Of a DNA stretch of 64,000 nt, positions 25,345 through 36,300 are shown piece by piece. Position numbers and translations under genes: made by a program. A model generated the notes under the pieces. That model was not told where the DNA came from and did not search any database. It saw only the letters and a program-made list of their open reading frames with translations. Positions within the stretch are counted from its first letter, which is position 1. Each line of letters opens with the position of its first letter. The DNA comes from Combretum micranthum (lineage: Eukaryota; Streptophyta; Magnoliopsida; Myrtales; Combretaceae): assembly GCA_024138025.1 (NCBI GenBank), contig JAMXBD010002747.1, positions 1-64,000 of the forward strand. The letters run 5' to 3'.

Positions 25345-26144
25345 TCAGTCCATCGCATCATCTAAAGCAACTAAGACTGACCCACTATAGGACTTGCGTT
25401 AAGTTGACTCATTCAAATCAACCTAAGTTGCAATGAAATCAAGACTATTGGACCCATTTGCAACCGCTCTCTTAACCTTCAACATCCATGAGAGATTGAG
25501 TCACTAACTCGAGCTTAGTTAGACAAAATCCACAAAGCCAACACTACATGTAAGCCCATCTCAACCTGTAATACATCATAACCACTTCTACGTGAACCCA
25601 AACCTACCACTTTACCTCATCTCCACTCTATATCCAACCTGATGTCGACTGCACACTAGAAATACAAAGTCAAACAACTTTTGATAGTTGTTAATCACAC
25701 ACACATGCACACATAAAGCTTTTTTACAGAAGGCTTGAAGTTTGGTAACATATAACTCAATATAGCTGTTAATTTAACAAGAATTTGAGTTTAAGGTTAG
25801 GGTTTTGATGAAGTACCTAGAGATATGGTGCCAATTATGGGTCTATTTAGCTAGCTTTTTTCGGCATATATATACACTTTTTTCCAAACTTTTTCCTAAC
25901 AAATTCTTTATCAAGAAATAAATACAAATAAAAAGAGTTGCAGTTCTCATAAAAAGATTAAATATATCAAATATAAATAAACTATAGATGCAAATCGAAT
26001 ATATTTACCTATATTGTTTCGATATGAATACAGATACAGATGAAAAACAAACCATCCAAACAGACCCATATATATATACACATATATAGAGAAAGAAAGA
26101 CATATACTGATTGGAAGAGACAAAATATGAATAATTAAGAGTTC
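25345..26144. other. Unassigned DNA flanking LTR C
   Basis: The first 330 bp are less AT-rich and continue the sequence at 20580-20760 across the LTR C insertion. No open frame or domain is recognised. The rest is AT-rich with a TATATACACATATATAG tract near 26075. Confidence 0.45.
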
Positions 26145-26152
26145 CTTCTACA

Positions 26153-26893
26153 TAAAGATGTAACTGGGTTGATCGTTATAGAGTTTTCGACCCGCCTGAT
26201 CCGTTAAAAACCTTATAGGGATTTTAGGTCGGGTTTAGATATATAGTAAAAATCTTATAAGGTTATAGGATTGGGTTTAGATTATTTAACAAACTTGATG
26301 GATATCCGACAACTCAATACTATAAGGGTAAGGAGAGGAAAGAAAATATGGAGAAGCTATCATCTCTTTTACTTTCCAAGGAAGTTTTTTTCTTTATTTT
26401 TTCTATTAGACTAGTTACGGATTTTAGAGTTTTTTATTAAATTTTGTTCAAGTCATGTTTACTATGGAAATCAATATTATTTATTGTCTGTTATATTTTT
26501 ATCCCAGCAGGAGATTTAATTCAACCATGTTTTTTAGATATTATACGGTGACAAAAGTAATATATTTATGTGCTTAAATGTTGTATAATGAATGTGGTCC
26601 ATACCATTTTCTATCAATTCCACATGTATCATTTCATTTTTGAATGTATAGAAAATTTGTGTCAAAAGCATCAGCTTTTCTTAAATTTATTATTAAATTT
26701 TGAAAATAGTTGAAAAAAAAAATAAGGTTATAAGGTTGGGTTCTTGATTCTAAATCAAACCTTATAGGGTGGCTTTAGATATAGCATAAAAACCCTATAG
26801 GATTATAGGGTTGAGTTTGGTAGATCCTATAAGGTAGCAGATTGTATTTTGAGTTTATATGATCTGCCAAAACCCAACCCGATTACATCCCTA
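26153..26893. mobile_element. hAT-like MITE, 741 bp
   Basis: The left end TAAAGATGTAACTGGGTTG and the reverse complement of the right end TAGGGATGTAATCGGGTTGG are inverted repeats. Subterminal blocks repeat CCTTATAGGG and GGTTTAGAT in both orientations. The flanks CTTCTACA (26145-26152) and CTTCAATG (26894-26901) share five of eight bases, compatible with a worn 8-bp hAT TSD. No transposase is present. Confidence 0.7.
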
Positions 26894-26939
26894 CTTCAAT
26901 GTCAATACATTGATAGACTTTTGGTCGGATTCTGGCCAC

Positions 26940-26957
26940 AAAAAAAAAAAAAAAAAA
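26940..26957. repeat. Poly(A) tract
   Basis: Run of about 18 A just outside the decayed hAT element. Confidence 0.85.
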
Positions 26958-27589
26958 CCATGGGATGTAGTCATGAACTATTATAGTTAAAAGTAAGCAT
27001 CGGCATGGTTTAGGTCGATTTAGGACTCGAATCAAAATTGCTGGTTCGCGATTCGATTTTTGGTGGAACCGAAACTAGAACGGCTATAGACAGGCCAGTT
27101 CACATTTCCGTAGAATCGTCGAGCTAGCAATTTCGATTCCACACGAACTATGAATTGGAAATTTTTTAAAATTTTCAAAAAATTCAAAATTTATAAATTT
27201 GTCAAATTTACAAGTTCCAAATTAAAATTTATGTCAATTATATTATAATTATATATTTATAATTATTTCAATATAAAGTAATGGTTACCGTATATAACAA
27301 TATTAACAAACACATACTAGTAGATTAACATATATTCGAATTTTGAGGAGTACACCGTTACAATATTAACATATGTACTAATAGAAACGAACAACTAATC
27401 ATAAATAAACAACTCATTGACCCAAACTACAACGTTAACATCCATGCTAGAATAATAACAAACAACTAAATATAAACTGAATGCTCATTGGCCTAGACTA
27501 ATACCCAGTGAGTTGGTAGCTGTGCTCCCTACGAAGGAGTTGAAGTAACTAAAGTACTCATTCTCCTTCCTCGAGCAGTCTTACAAGTC

Positions 27590-29754
27590 TTGTTGTTATC
27601 ATTCAGCCCTAGTCCAATCGTGGTTGCATGCCAGTGCCTTAATCGTCGTTGGGCCATACAAGAACCAATGCTCATCCAACTACTGCTCTACAATGCTAAA
27701 AGCTTGCTCAACTACCACAGTTGAAGCCAGTGCAGTCAATACTTATCTGGTGATTCAAGATAGTATTGAAAAATGTCTCCTTATGGCATTTCCACTAGTC
27801 GAGGATGTCAAAGTTGTATCCATCCACCATGTCTCTAAACTCCAATTCCGTATTCAAGTACTTGTCAATCTCCAAATTGCATCCACTTCTGCCAATGCTG
27901 CGATGCTTTTTGAATACCTAATGCTAGAGCACCACTCCTAGTTGCTCTACAGTGGTAGATGTTGGAGCATTAATAGGAGTTACTTCATTGATAGGTATTT
28001 GTCCACCGTATTTGGTACTTAATTAGGAATATAAGTTCAATAGCACATTAGTTGTCTCATTTGAAAATATTTCTTGTAGAAATTGCGTAAACATCTTGAG
28101 TGTTTGACATCTTATCTATATGTTCATAATAATAGTCCAAGGCTTCCTAAAGTCCCTTCACTTTGTTGCATGGGCCTACCAACTATGCTACTTTTTATAT
28201 CATAGGAATTTTCCTATAATGCTTCAACCATTTAGGAGTCATATCGTTAACATATGTTTGTAAAATAGGATCAGATTTTATATGTTGGAGCATCCCGATG
28301 ATGTTGCATGCCTCCGATAAAAAAAGATGTACACTGGGGTTGTACACTCGAGAGAGAACATTTGTACAGTCACAAAAGACCTTCAATAGTTCCAACAAGT
28401 TGTTGTTGACATTCTATCCGTTGGGATGCATTGGTATGTTTTAATGGCAAAGCTACAAAGCAATTCCTTATATGGTACTGTGTTAGCTAAAAGTTCGTAG
28501 GTCAAATTCTACCATTGTTACACATTTTTTAAAAAAAAAAATTCGGCTTTTAACCATGCACACTACACCATTTCCATCATTCTCTATTAATTAATGGATG
28601 GCCTATAATGTTGTCAATCACAGCTTTTATTGGAGACGTAGAATTTTAAAGACTCCATTCCATCCTTCACATACAAATTTAAGATATGACATACACATCT
28701 TATGTGAAAAAATATTGCCCCAGGTGTTGGTTGACATAACAATTGTACGTTGGAAATACTTGCTGTATTTGGTGCAGCATTGTCAACACTTATTGAGAAA
28801 ATTTTTTTGGTCAAACTATATTCATCAAGAATTGTTTGCATCATCGCATATATGTTTTTCATCATATGGGCTCCATCAATTTTACGTAATGCAATCAATC
28901 TTTTATGCATTACTTAGTATCGATTTATCTAATGGGATGTAATACCCATGTAAGAACTTTTACCCCATCTATTAGTCCAAATGCTTGAACAGATGGAGAC
29001 ACATATATCAGGATCAGCAAACATAGCATGTAGCTATGCCTTACCCCTCCGATACATTTTTAAATAGTATTGTTTCATTGTTAACGCACTCCATTAAGGT
29101 GTTTGTACTTGTAGAGTTTCTTGATGGCAATATACGAGATATGTATTTTCACTGGCGTTGAAACCTAGATGCAACTCGTTATCATCTACACCAAAGCATC
29201 ACAATATGGTTTGTCCTTGAATTGCCATAGCCTTGCTTATTTCTTTGAATCGGATGATGATATTTGCTTTTGTAACAGATCCATTCGATACTCGCTGGGA
29301 TTCTTTGATTTGAGATGTTTGGAAAGACTCTCATATCCATCTCCATTGGAAAAAGCATAGTTGGCATTGCAATAATTGCAATGCACCCTGGTCTTCCCAT
29401 CCAGACCTTCTACTTTCATAAAATATTTAGTAAACATATTAGAGTTGTATGGTCAAGGTGGCTTGGCTAATAGGTTTTCCATGATGGAAGGGTATATATC
29501 TTCACCAAAACCGCCATAATCCTTAGCTTTATGTTGTGGTAGTGGTTCAAATGCCAGATCTTGGGAGTTATAATCGTTATCTCCTTGTGGATGGTAAAAT
29601 GATTAAACGTCTTGAAACCCGGTGGAGCCAGAGAAAATTGGTCGGGTGTGAATTCAAGGTTAGAGGCTTGGGGCTCATTAAAGCTGTAGCAATCAACATC
29701 CTCATCTATATTAGTAGTAGGCTCATCTTGACACTCGTGCAGCTTCCCCTTCAA
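27590..29754 (-). pseudogene. hAT transposase pseudogene (BED finger, core, hATC)
   Basis: The transposase cuts and joins DNA at element ends. Fragments in order on the minus strand: an N-terminal piece (29754-29467); a BED finger at 29437-29237 with VHCNYCNANYAFSN and LSKHLKSK, where the C-x2-C and one H are visible but the last ligand appears lost; a core fragment at 28910-28614 with IFSISVDNAAPN (catalytic-type D) and HIRCVCHILNLYVKDGM (C-x2-H block); a helical piece at 28398-28195 with LLKVFCDCTNVLS, HLFLSEACNI and MTPKWLKHYRKI; and a hATC dimerisation remnant at about 27900-27590 with KYLNTELEF, FDILD, HKETFFNTIL and ALACNHDW. Frames change between pieces and stops interrupt hATC, so it cannot make a full protein. 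Plus-strand open stretches here are shadows. Confidence 0.85.
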
Positions 29755-29799
29755 TTTTTCTTTCTATCCCCAAAGAAAAAGGAAGCCAACTTTTGTTTA

Positions 29800-30010
29800 T
29801 GTATTAACTACATGGTAACGTAGAGGTGGGGAGTAGAGGAATAAAAAATTTAAGAACAAACACAAGAAATAAATGTGAGTAGATAACCCTCCCATACAAG
29901 ATAGTTATAAAATAATAGCCAATACCAGATACTTGAATTTTTGTATATTAAATACGTAGTAATATAAAGGTGGGAGTAGAGGAATAAGAACTTTAAGAAC
30001 ACACATAAGA
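29800..30010. repeat. Direct repeat pair, 68 bp, 142 bp apart
   Basis: 29800-29867 and 29942-30010 both run TGTAT..TA followed by AGGTGGG(G)AGTAGAGGAATAA and a TTTAAGAACA stretch, with about 80 percent identity. They lie in the probable 5' untranslated or subterminal part of the hAT element. Confidence 0.7.
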
Positions 30011-32354
30011 ATATTTGATATTTTTTAATACAAAATTGTCAATTTATAGCCTTCTTTCCTTGCAACTTTAAGTGCATCAAGTTGTAAGATTTCTGACAAT
30101 TTAAAAATTTCACACACACCAAATTGAAATTGGCTTAATCTAATATTGTTCGGGGCAAGTTGTTCATCTGAAACAATACTTTATTTTTATGCGATTCAAA
30201 ATTCATGCTACCTAATACTTACAAATTATTTACACTGACAGTTTGAAAATTGGTGCGAGATAATTATGTTTCTATACTTGTGTGGTGTGCTGCAGTTGGG
30301 ATCATTCCATTTACAAAATAGGCCCCTACTCCCCACTCCCCAATTTCCCAAACAAAAGCATACCCCACCGCATCCAATTTGCAAAGTTTCAGACTCTATT
30401 ATTTCAAAAGTGTCTGATTTTGTTTGTTTCTAGTTTTCTTTTGAAAGAAAAAAAAAATAGGTGGATTTGGGTTAGAATTGTTGGTTTGTGGTTCATGTGT
30501 ACTCGAACAACCCATCGAGTTCACCATGTAGACCACCATGATGTACCATAAATGACGGGTCATAACCATCCCGCACAGTCCTATTCCCAGATATGAAACC
30601 TACAGAGATGGTTTTAGGCAGATCGTGATGCATACCCATCTTGTGACGATATCTAGCTAGAAGTGAAAAGAAGTGTAGAGACTAGAAATGGTACATTAGG
30701 AGTATGATGTGATGGGTGTGAAAAACATTAGACACCAAGATGTTGGCCAATTGAAGAGCACTATTTCCTGCCAGCCTGGAGAGTCCCACACTGTACCAAG
30801 TCCTTCTCTCAAGACATCAATCTGGACCACTTGTTTTCAACATGTGTCAATGACATTAACCCATTATAGCGACTGTCACCACGTATTCTGGGGTACCCTG
30901 CTTGGTGCTGCATTGTCAAGAAGTGCGGAGACCATAAGATCAAGATATCCATGGTCCTAATGTGTGAGCTGTAATGCACCACCGGAACACCGGGCCCATT
31001 TCTTCACATAAAGAGCGCCGGCTTAAGATTTTGACCCATAACGGACATATATGTCAGAAATCATTTGTGGTTTCTGTTCAATTCGATCATTCATATTTCT
31101 CATCGAGTTATTTTAGTTATATATTTATCACTCAGTTAGACATTTCATGTTTTAAATGAGCTATAAGCACTTTATATTTACATCATTGTCAGCCAATCTC
31201 ATTATTGGTTTGACCCTAAAAATAAAGAAGAAAGAAAATAAAAATAAATAAATCTAAAAGAAATAAAAAACCTGTATTGATCTTGAATGGAAATATGAGT
31301 GGAATACGTAAAAAGATTTAAAAAATATAATGAACTTTATAGAATTTTCTCGTATATAGAATAAAATTGTAAATACAATAATAATATTTGTCCTAAGCAT
31401 GTTTAGCTCTTCTATATATGAAAATGACTATTTTAGATCCCGTCTTAAAAATGTTCTTTTAGATCCTCATTTTTCCATTGTTATTACGTGACTAAATCAC
31501 AACATAGAAAAATTTTCAATATAAAAAATGGGAGTTTAAAATTGTCACTGACGGTTTAAAAACATATATTCAAAGCTATAGGAGCTCTTTTTCCTTTTTT
31601 CTTTCCATTTTAACCATAAATTAGTCGATTACGTGTGAGCCAAATATGAGTATGGGCATTTACAACGTACTTTAACCCACTTCAATACTACTCATTTTTA
31701 GATTGACACCAAACCGAGACAAACACAAATATCAAATTTGCTTTTCTACAAACCCCGTTGTCATTGTTTAACAGAGTGGAAGAACTCGTTGTTTTGTTTG
31801 TAGTTCAATCAACACGAGATCACCTATGAAGAGATGGTGGTTCGAACTCTTGAATAGGATCCATTTAAATAATTAATGTTTACTAGAGATTTAGTACTAT
31901 AGATTGGTAGCTAATTTAATTTCAACTTTATTTTAAGTAATTAATTTATATCAATTTTTTAAACATACAAAAGATACTCTATATAATATAGCATACCATT
32001 CCTTATATATGATGTGACACTGACAAGTGTCCAACATTTCTTTTTAATGCACGCATGCCAAAGCCAAACATTATGATTATGTGCTTTACATCCCAAAAGG
32101 GATGTTATTATAAAGAAAGAAAAGATGCGCATCCAAAATGTTGGGCAAACTTGTATGTGGCAATGCACACATTTTTTTTTTTTTTGGCCACAAGCAATGC
32201 ACCCTTTGATACGAGATAGTTGTATGGACATGTGGCATACAACGAGAGAAACTTTTCGGTTACCTGCACCTTTTATTTATTTATTTTTTAACAGTATATA
32301 TTGTGGGATATTAAATCAACTTTATTTATAGAGAAATTTTATAATTTTCAATAA
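30011..32354. other. Unassigned DNA, partly GC-richer (30290-31160)
   Basis: 30290-31160 stands out by lower AT content and several short open frames on the plus strand (30282-30551, 30709-30960), none with a recognisable domain. Its text (GAGCTGTAATGCACCACCGG near 30966) looks like eroded LTR or coding sequence but cannot be classified. The remainder is AT-rich. Confidence 0.45.
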
Positions 32355-32470
32355 GATCAGTCCTATCATTATCTAACAATTCATACTATATTTAACCATT
32401 ATTGAATCATTAAAATAATCAATATTTTAATTATTATATTTATTTTAACTATTAGATAATTGACTGATAA
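32355..32470. mobile_element. Foldback MITE-like inverted repeat
   Basis: The left arm GATCAGTCCTATCATTATCT and the reverse complement of the right arm TATCAGTCAATTATCTAATA pair. The pairing continues with gaps to a nearly palindromic centre, ATTAAAATAATCAATATTTT. The whole unit of about 116 bp could fold on itself. No TSD could be set with confidence. Confidence 0.5.
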
Positions 32471-32860
32471 TAAGTATTATACTGTATAAGTTATTAGCAC
32501 CATCAAGTCTATATATATAAATATATTTATATTTATGTTATTTAAGTTAGAACACCATTTTTAGTGATCCACGGACATACTTTTTTTTTTTCAAATTACT
32601 TATTAGGTGTATTTCCGTTATTTTTACTTACTAACCTTAGATGTATGATCATTAAAAATATAAAATTAAATAGTAAAATTGTCCATAACTTTCTCTCCCA
32701 CCCCTACCCATCATGCCCACTTTCTAAAAGACCAACCAATAGTTATAGTCAGCTTTTGAAGAAACAAACTACTCCCTTCACAATATTTATAATCCATTAA
32801 TTTAAAAAACAACTTTTCTTCTCTTTTCCCTTTTAAAAGTTTTGATAAGTTTAAAGTTAT
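32471..32860. other. AT-rich spacer
   Basis: No gene seen. The open stretch 32564-32800 has no recognisable motif. Confidence 0.5.
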
Positions 32861-33604
32861 GATAAGTTTCATTGACGATACATAAACATTTTATTCTATG
32901 AATGTTTAATAATTAAAAAAAATTCATACCACGACAATACCTAAACTTTTTAATTATTTTGCACGTCACCTTTAGCCAAAATCCGACTATTTCTCAAGCG
33001 ACTTACTAAAGTGGAACCACAACTTGTTTTAAAAAATAATTTCTCTTTCCTAGTTAGCATGCTTAATTATTATTTTTTCTTTATTCTCTCTCTCTTTTCC
33101 CCTCATCCTCATCATCATCTTCTTCTTCTTCTTCAAGAACATCCGAGGAAAAAAAAAACCTTAAAATCCTAGAGACACATTAAATTTTTTTCTTTTTTTT
33201 TTTTTCATCTCTGCCATCCAGGCCTCGTCCCACGACCCAAATCAACAACTAAGTTGAACCCATAAAATCCTAGAAACCCTAAATTTTCATTTTTTTAGTG
33301 ATTGCTAATGAATTTTGATTTGCAGGCTAGTCTTGTAATCTTAAATACTATTATGAGCTTCTAGGAAGTAAAAAGGAAAAAATAATGGGCTTTGATATTT
33401 TAGGGTTTTCCATTTTATTTTTTTAAATTTGGGATTAAGAAGAAGAAGAATATAGAAAAAAAGTAAAATAAATAAATGTTTGACCAAAGGTATCACACAT
33501 AAAACAATTAAAAAGTTTGAGCAATGTCGTGGTGCAATTTTTTTTTTTTTAGATATTAAACTATTACAAACCAAAAACTTAAAATATTGTAAATGAAACT
33601 TACC
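32861..33604. mobile_element. Mutator-like TIR element, 744 bp
   Basis: The left end GATAAGTTTCATTGACGATA and the reverse complement of the right end GGTAAGTTTCATTTACAATA begin imperfect inverted repeats that run about 150 bp. They include GTTTAATA, an A-run, ACCACGACA and AAACTTTTTAATT on both arms. The interior has a TCTTCTTC tract and CCTAGAAACCCTAAATTTTC-like text but no transposase. No 9-bp TSD could be confirmed. Confidence 0.7.
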
Positions 33605-33782
33605 CTTCAACGCTAGATAGAATTTTTTTTTCCTAAAAGATTACGATAAAAATATAAGATTTCTTGCTTAATTTTTTATGACTTGATATTATTGAATTTG
33701 TACATATAATGTAGGTGCGGTATTCGCTAGTATTATGTGATATGGTACATATTTATATGTATAATTTGTTATTATTTTTACA
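33605..33782. other. AT-rich spacer
   Basis: Nothing recognised. Confidence 0.4.
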
Positions 33783-34130
33783 GGGCGAAACACGTGTCTA
33801 CCATTGTTTCAAAAAAAATTACATAAATACAAATTATACAAAAATAAATACCAAATTACCATCGCTATATCGCATCTTGAAAATAAGATACACTATTTCA
33901 CTCTGTATCACATCACCAAGATGCGATATAGCGACCTACTTGGTAAAAGTTTAAGCTGGGTTATATCGCTTGTTGGTCATGTGATATAACTTTGTATGTG
34001 TATTGCATGACAAACATGCGATACATTGTTGTATAGTTTTATGTATATCACATGTTGAATATGCTACACACATATAAATTCTATATCACACTTTTAATGT
34101 GCAATATAACAATACTATTTTTGTAATTTT
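33783..34130. repeat. Hairpin-rich block 1
   Basis: The block contains a perfect 18-bp inverted repeat, TCGCTATATCGCATCTTG at 33862-33879 and its complement at 33917-33934. It is followed by three or four smaller hairpins built on the same theme (GTTATATC..GATATAAC, ATTGCATG..CATGCGAT, ATATCACAC..GTGCAATAT). It starts with GGGCGAAACACG and ACATAAATACAAATTATAC, text shared with block 2 at 34922. Family unknown. Confidence 0.75.
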
Positions 34131-34921
34131 TTTTTTACAAGTTGGTTTTACGGATTTTTTTTAAAGTATATTATACATATAATATGCTCTATTTTTACAC
34201 AAATAAAACATATAGAATCCTACCATTTATATTATTATGGTATGCCGGCAAGTGTCAATACCAAGATGTACAAAGTGGGAATACATTTGTGTAAATATTT
34301 CTCATGCTTCCGAGTTTGACAAGTGACCGTAGGGACAGCAAAGTGCGATTGGAAAGGCTATGTTTACTTATCATTACACAACCATGATATCATCATGAGA
34401 GAAGGCAGGAACATTGATAGATATGAGATTATATAACTAATGCAAATATGATATAATTGCAAGAAATATGAGTAGAGAGTAAAGACAACTCAGAATTATT
34501 TATTATTAATACAAGATCAACCACTCGTTCATGTGTTTATAAAATAATTGACACAACAGCCTCAGATTAATGACATGAATTCTGTTTACCTGTGCGGATT
34601 TATATCACTCCGAGCAGATGTAGACAACGCGATATATCCATTTGTTCCCTTGTCGAGTATTGGTCTTAAATTTTCTTCGATCTTTTTAGTTATGAAGAGA
34701 TGTTGATATTGTCGCGTGCGTTTCACCTGGGTTTTCCACTATAAATGGCTTTAAGCCTTAAGCGAGTCACGTAAAGATGACAAATAAAAAGATGATCCGG
34801 AGATAAGTGACTGAAAAGATGGATACATAGTTTCAGTGGCTGGTAAAAAAAGGTTTGAGATTATCAAGCTTATTGTTGTTGAGAGAATCCGCTCATTCTC
34901 CATGAATTTTAGTTGATTCGT
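34131..34921. other. Unassigned DNA between the two hairpin blocks
   Basis: Moderate AT content, no recognisable domain. The open stretch 34751-34975 has no motif. It could be the body of the element whose repeats flank it. Confidence 0.4.
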
Positions 34922-35290
34922 GTGGGGGTGAAACACATATTTATCGAATTTGTAGAAAAAACTATGTAAATACAAATTATATAAAAATAATTATACAAAT
35001 ATGAATGTAAAATCGCATATTGAACAGATGTTTTACAAATTTACACATGAAACATCATTTGAAGATACGATTCAGCTAAAAATCATACAGTGCTGAATCA
35101 CATCTTCAAAGAATGTTTCATGTTTTTTTTAAGATAAATCGTATCTTGAATTCACTTATTTTATACGTAAATCACATCTTGAAAGGATAATTTACTTATT
35201 TTGTACATGAACCATATCTTGAATAGGCATTTCACATTTGTTAATGAATCCATTTTCAAGATAAGATTCACATGTAAATTTGTAAATCGC
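34922..35290. repeat. Hairpin-rich block 2
   Basis: It starts GGGTGAAACACA then ATGTAAATACAAATTATATA, parallel to block 1 and in the same orientation, 1.14 kb downstream. It holds a 19-bp inverted repeat with two mismatches (35058-35076 with 35092-35110) that extends outward to CATGAAACAT/ATGTTTCATG (35047-35122). AATCGTATCTTGAA, AATCACATCTTGAA and AACCATATCTTGAA then recur near 35145, 35171 and 35212. Confidence 0.75.
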
Positions 35291-35939
35291 CTATTACATA
35301 TATAATTTTGCGTCAGTATTTTAATAATTAATAAAATTTTATATAATTACCGTTTGAGTAATTTTTATTTCAATTTCCTCGATTTTTGAGAGTAAGATAC
35401 TTTTTCTTCTAAATGGTCTCACATGATTAGACGTGACCCTAATAATTGTGATATATTGTGCGTAATGAGTCGATCCATTCATCTTTATCTCAATTCCCTC
35501 AAGCCAAATTTTCCAAATTGATCTCAAATATAACATGATCTTCCTATATTTTTTTCATCAATTTAAAAGGAGTTAAATCCAAATTAATAGTGAACTTAAT
35601 AACATATTTAAATTAAGTCAATCAGCTCATAACAATTACATATTGTTTTTTGCTTACTTACTTATTAATATCATAATATATTTGTTATTTGATCCACTTC
35701 ATGCACATGACACTTGTTATGATTAGGAAGAACTATTTAAGATATATGAATTTAATTGTGTACATTCAAAAGAGAGAGTACGATATGTGCTTTATTGTAG
35801 TCAGGATGTTAGTTGATACATCCAAGTTCGTGATAAGTCAAAATTACAGTTCCTCTTTCTCTATAACAATTAAGGTACAAATTATCCGGGAAAAAAAAAT
35901 TAAGGTACATGTTTGACTTGTAAAATAGTGGATAGAGTG

Positions 35940-35980
<41 letters not shown>

Positions 35981-36300
35981 GTCACTATATAACCTTTACC
36001 TTCACGTGTATCCATAATTTATGAACATGAAATGCAAATAAAAAAAAAAAAAAATTATTATAATCATAGTATGATTAACCACGGTATTACTTTAGGCACC
36101 AACTATATGGATACGTGTCCCTATAATCAAATATTATATATTTTAAGCTCTATCTTGTTTTTCCTTTTTTTTTTAAGTGTAATTTTGTTGCCTACACCTA
36201 CTTTGAGTGTTCAATCCCTGGCATCGTATGGAACTGAAGCGTTCATTTTTCTCTTAGAAAGCTTTAGATCTTTCTGCAGTATCAGTAACTAATATATCAA
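35291..36300. other. AT-rich DNA without recognisable genes
   Basis: Contains an ATT trinucleotide repeat and a poly(A) tract near 36040. No supported frame. Confidence 0.5.
35941..35981. repeat. (ATT)n microsatellite
   Basis: About 12 ATT units. Confidence 0.92.

Larger units (their letters stand above)
26994..30010 (-). mobile_element. Decayed autonomous hAT transposon (5' limit uncertain)
   Basis: It encodes BED-finger, core and hATC remnants of a hAT transposase on the minus strand. The 3' terminal end (plus-strand left side) reads TAAGCATCGGCATGGTTTAG followed by GC-rich subterminal text with GGTTCG and GAACCG motifs to about 27150. This is very close to the right end of the 968-bp element at 87-1054. 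No matching opposite inverted repeat was found between 29750 and 30600, so the transposase 5' side is truncated or eroded beyond recognition. A 68-bp direct repeat (29800-29867 and 29942-30010) lies in this upstream zone. Confidence 0.75.

Noticed and set aside
27624..27941. 105-codon plus-strand frame
   Set aside because: Antisense to the hATC remnant of the transposase.
28598..28942. 114-codon plus-strand frame, the longest open stretch in the window
   Set aside because: It lies antisense to the recognised hAT transposase core (28910-28614) and shows no domain of its own.
29467..29823. Overlapping 95-codon frames on both strands near 29536-29823 as possible genes
   Set aside because: The minus frame fits the N-terminal transposase piece; the plus frame is its shadow.
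30778..30800. GAGTCCCACACTG resembling the plant snRNA upstream element (RTCCCACATCG)
   Set aside because: The last bases do not match and no TATA box or snRNA-like sequence follows at the expected spacing.
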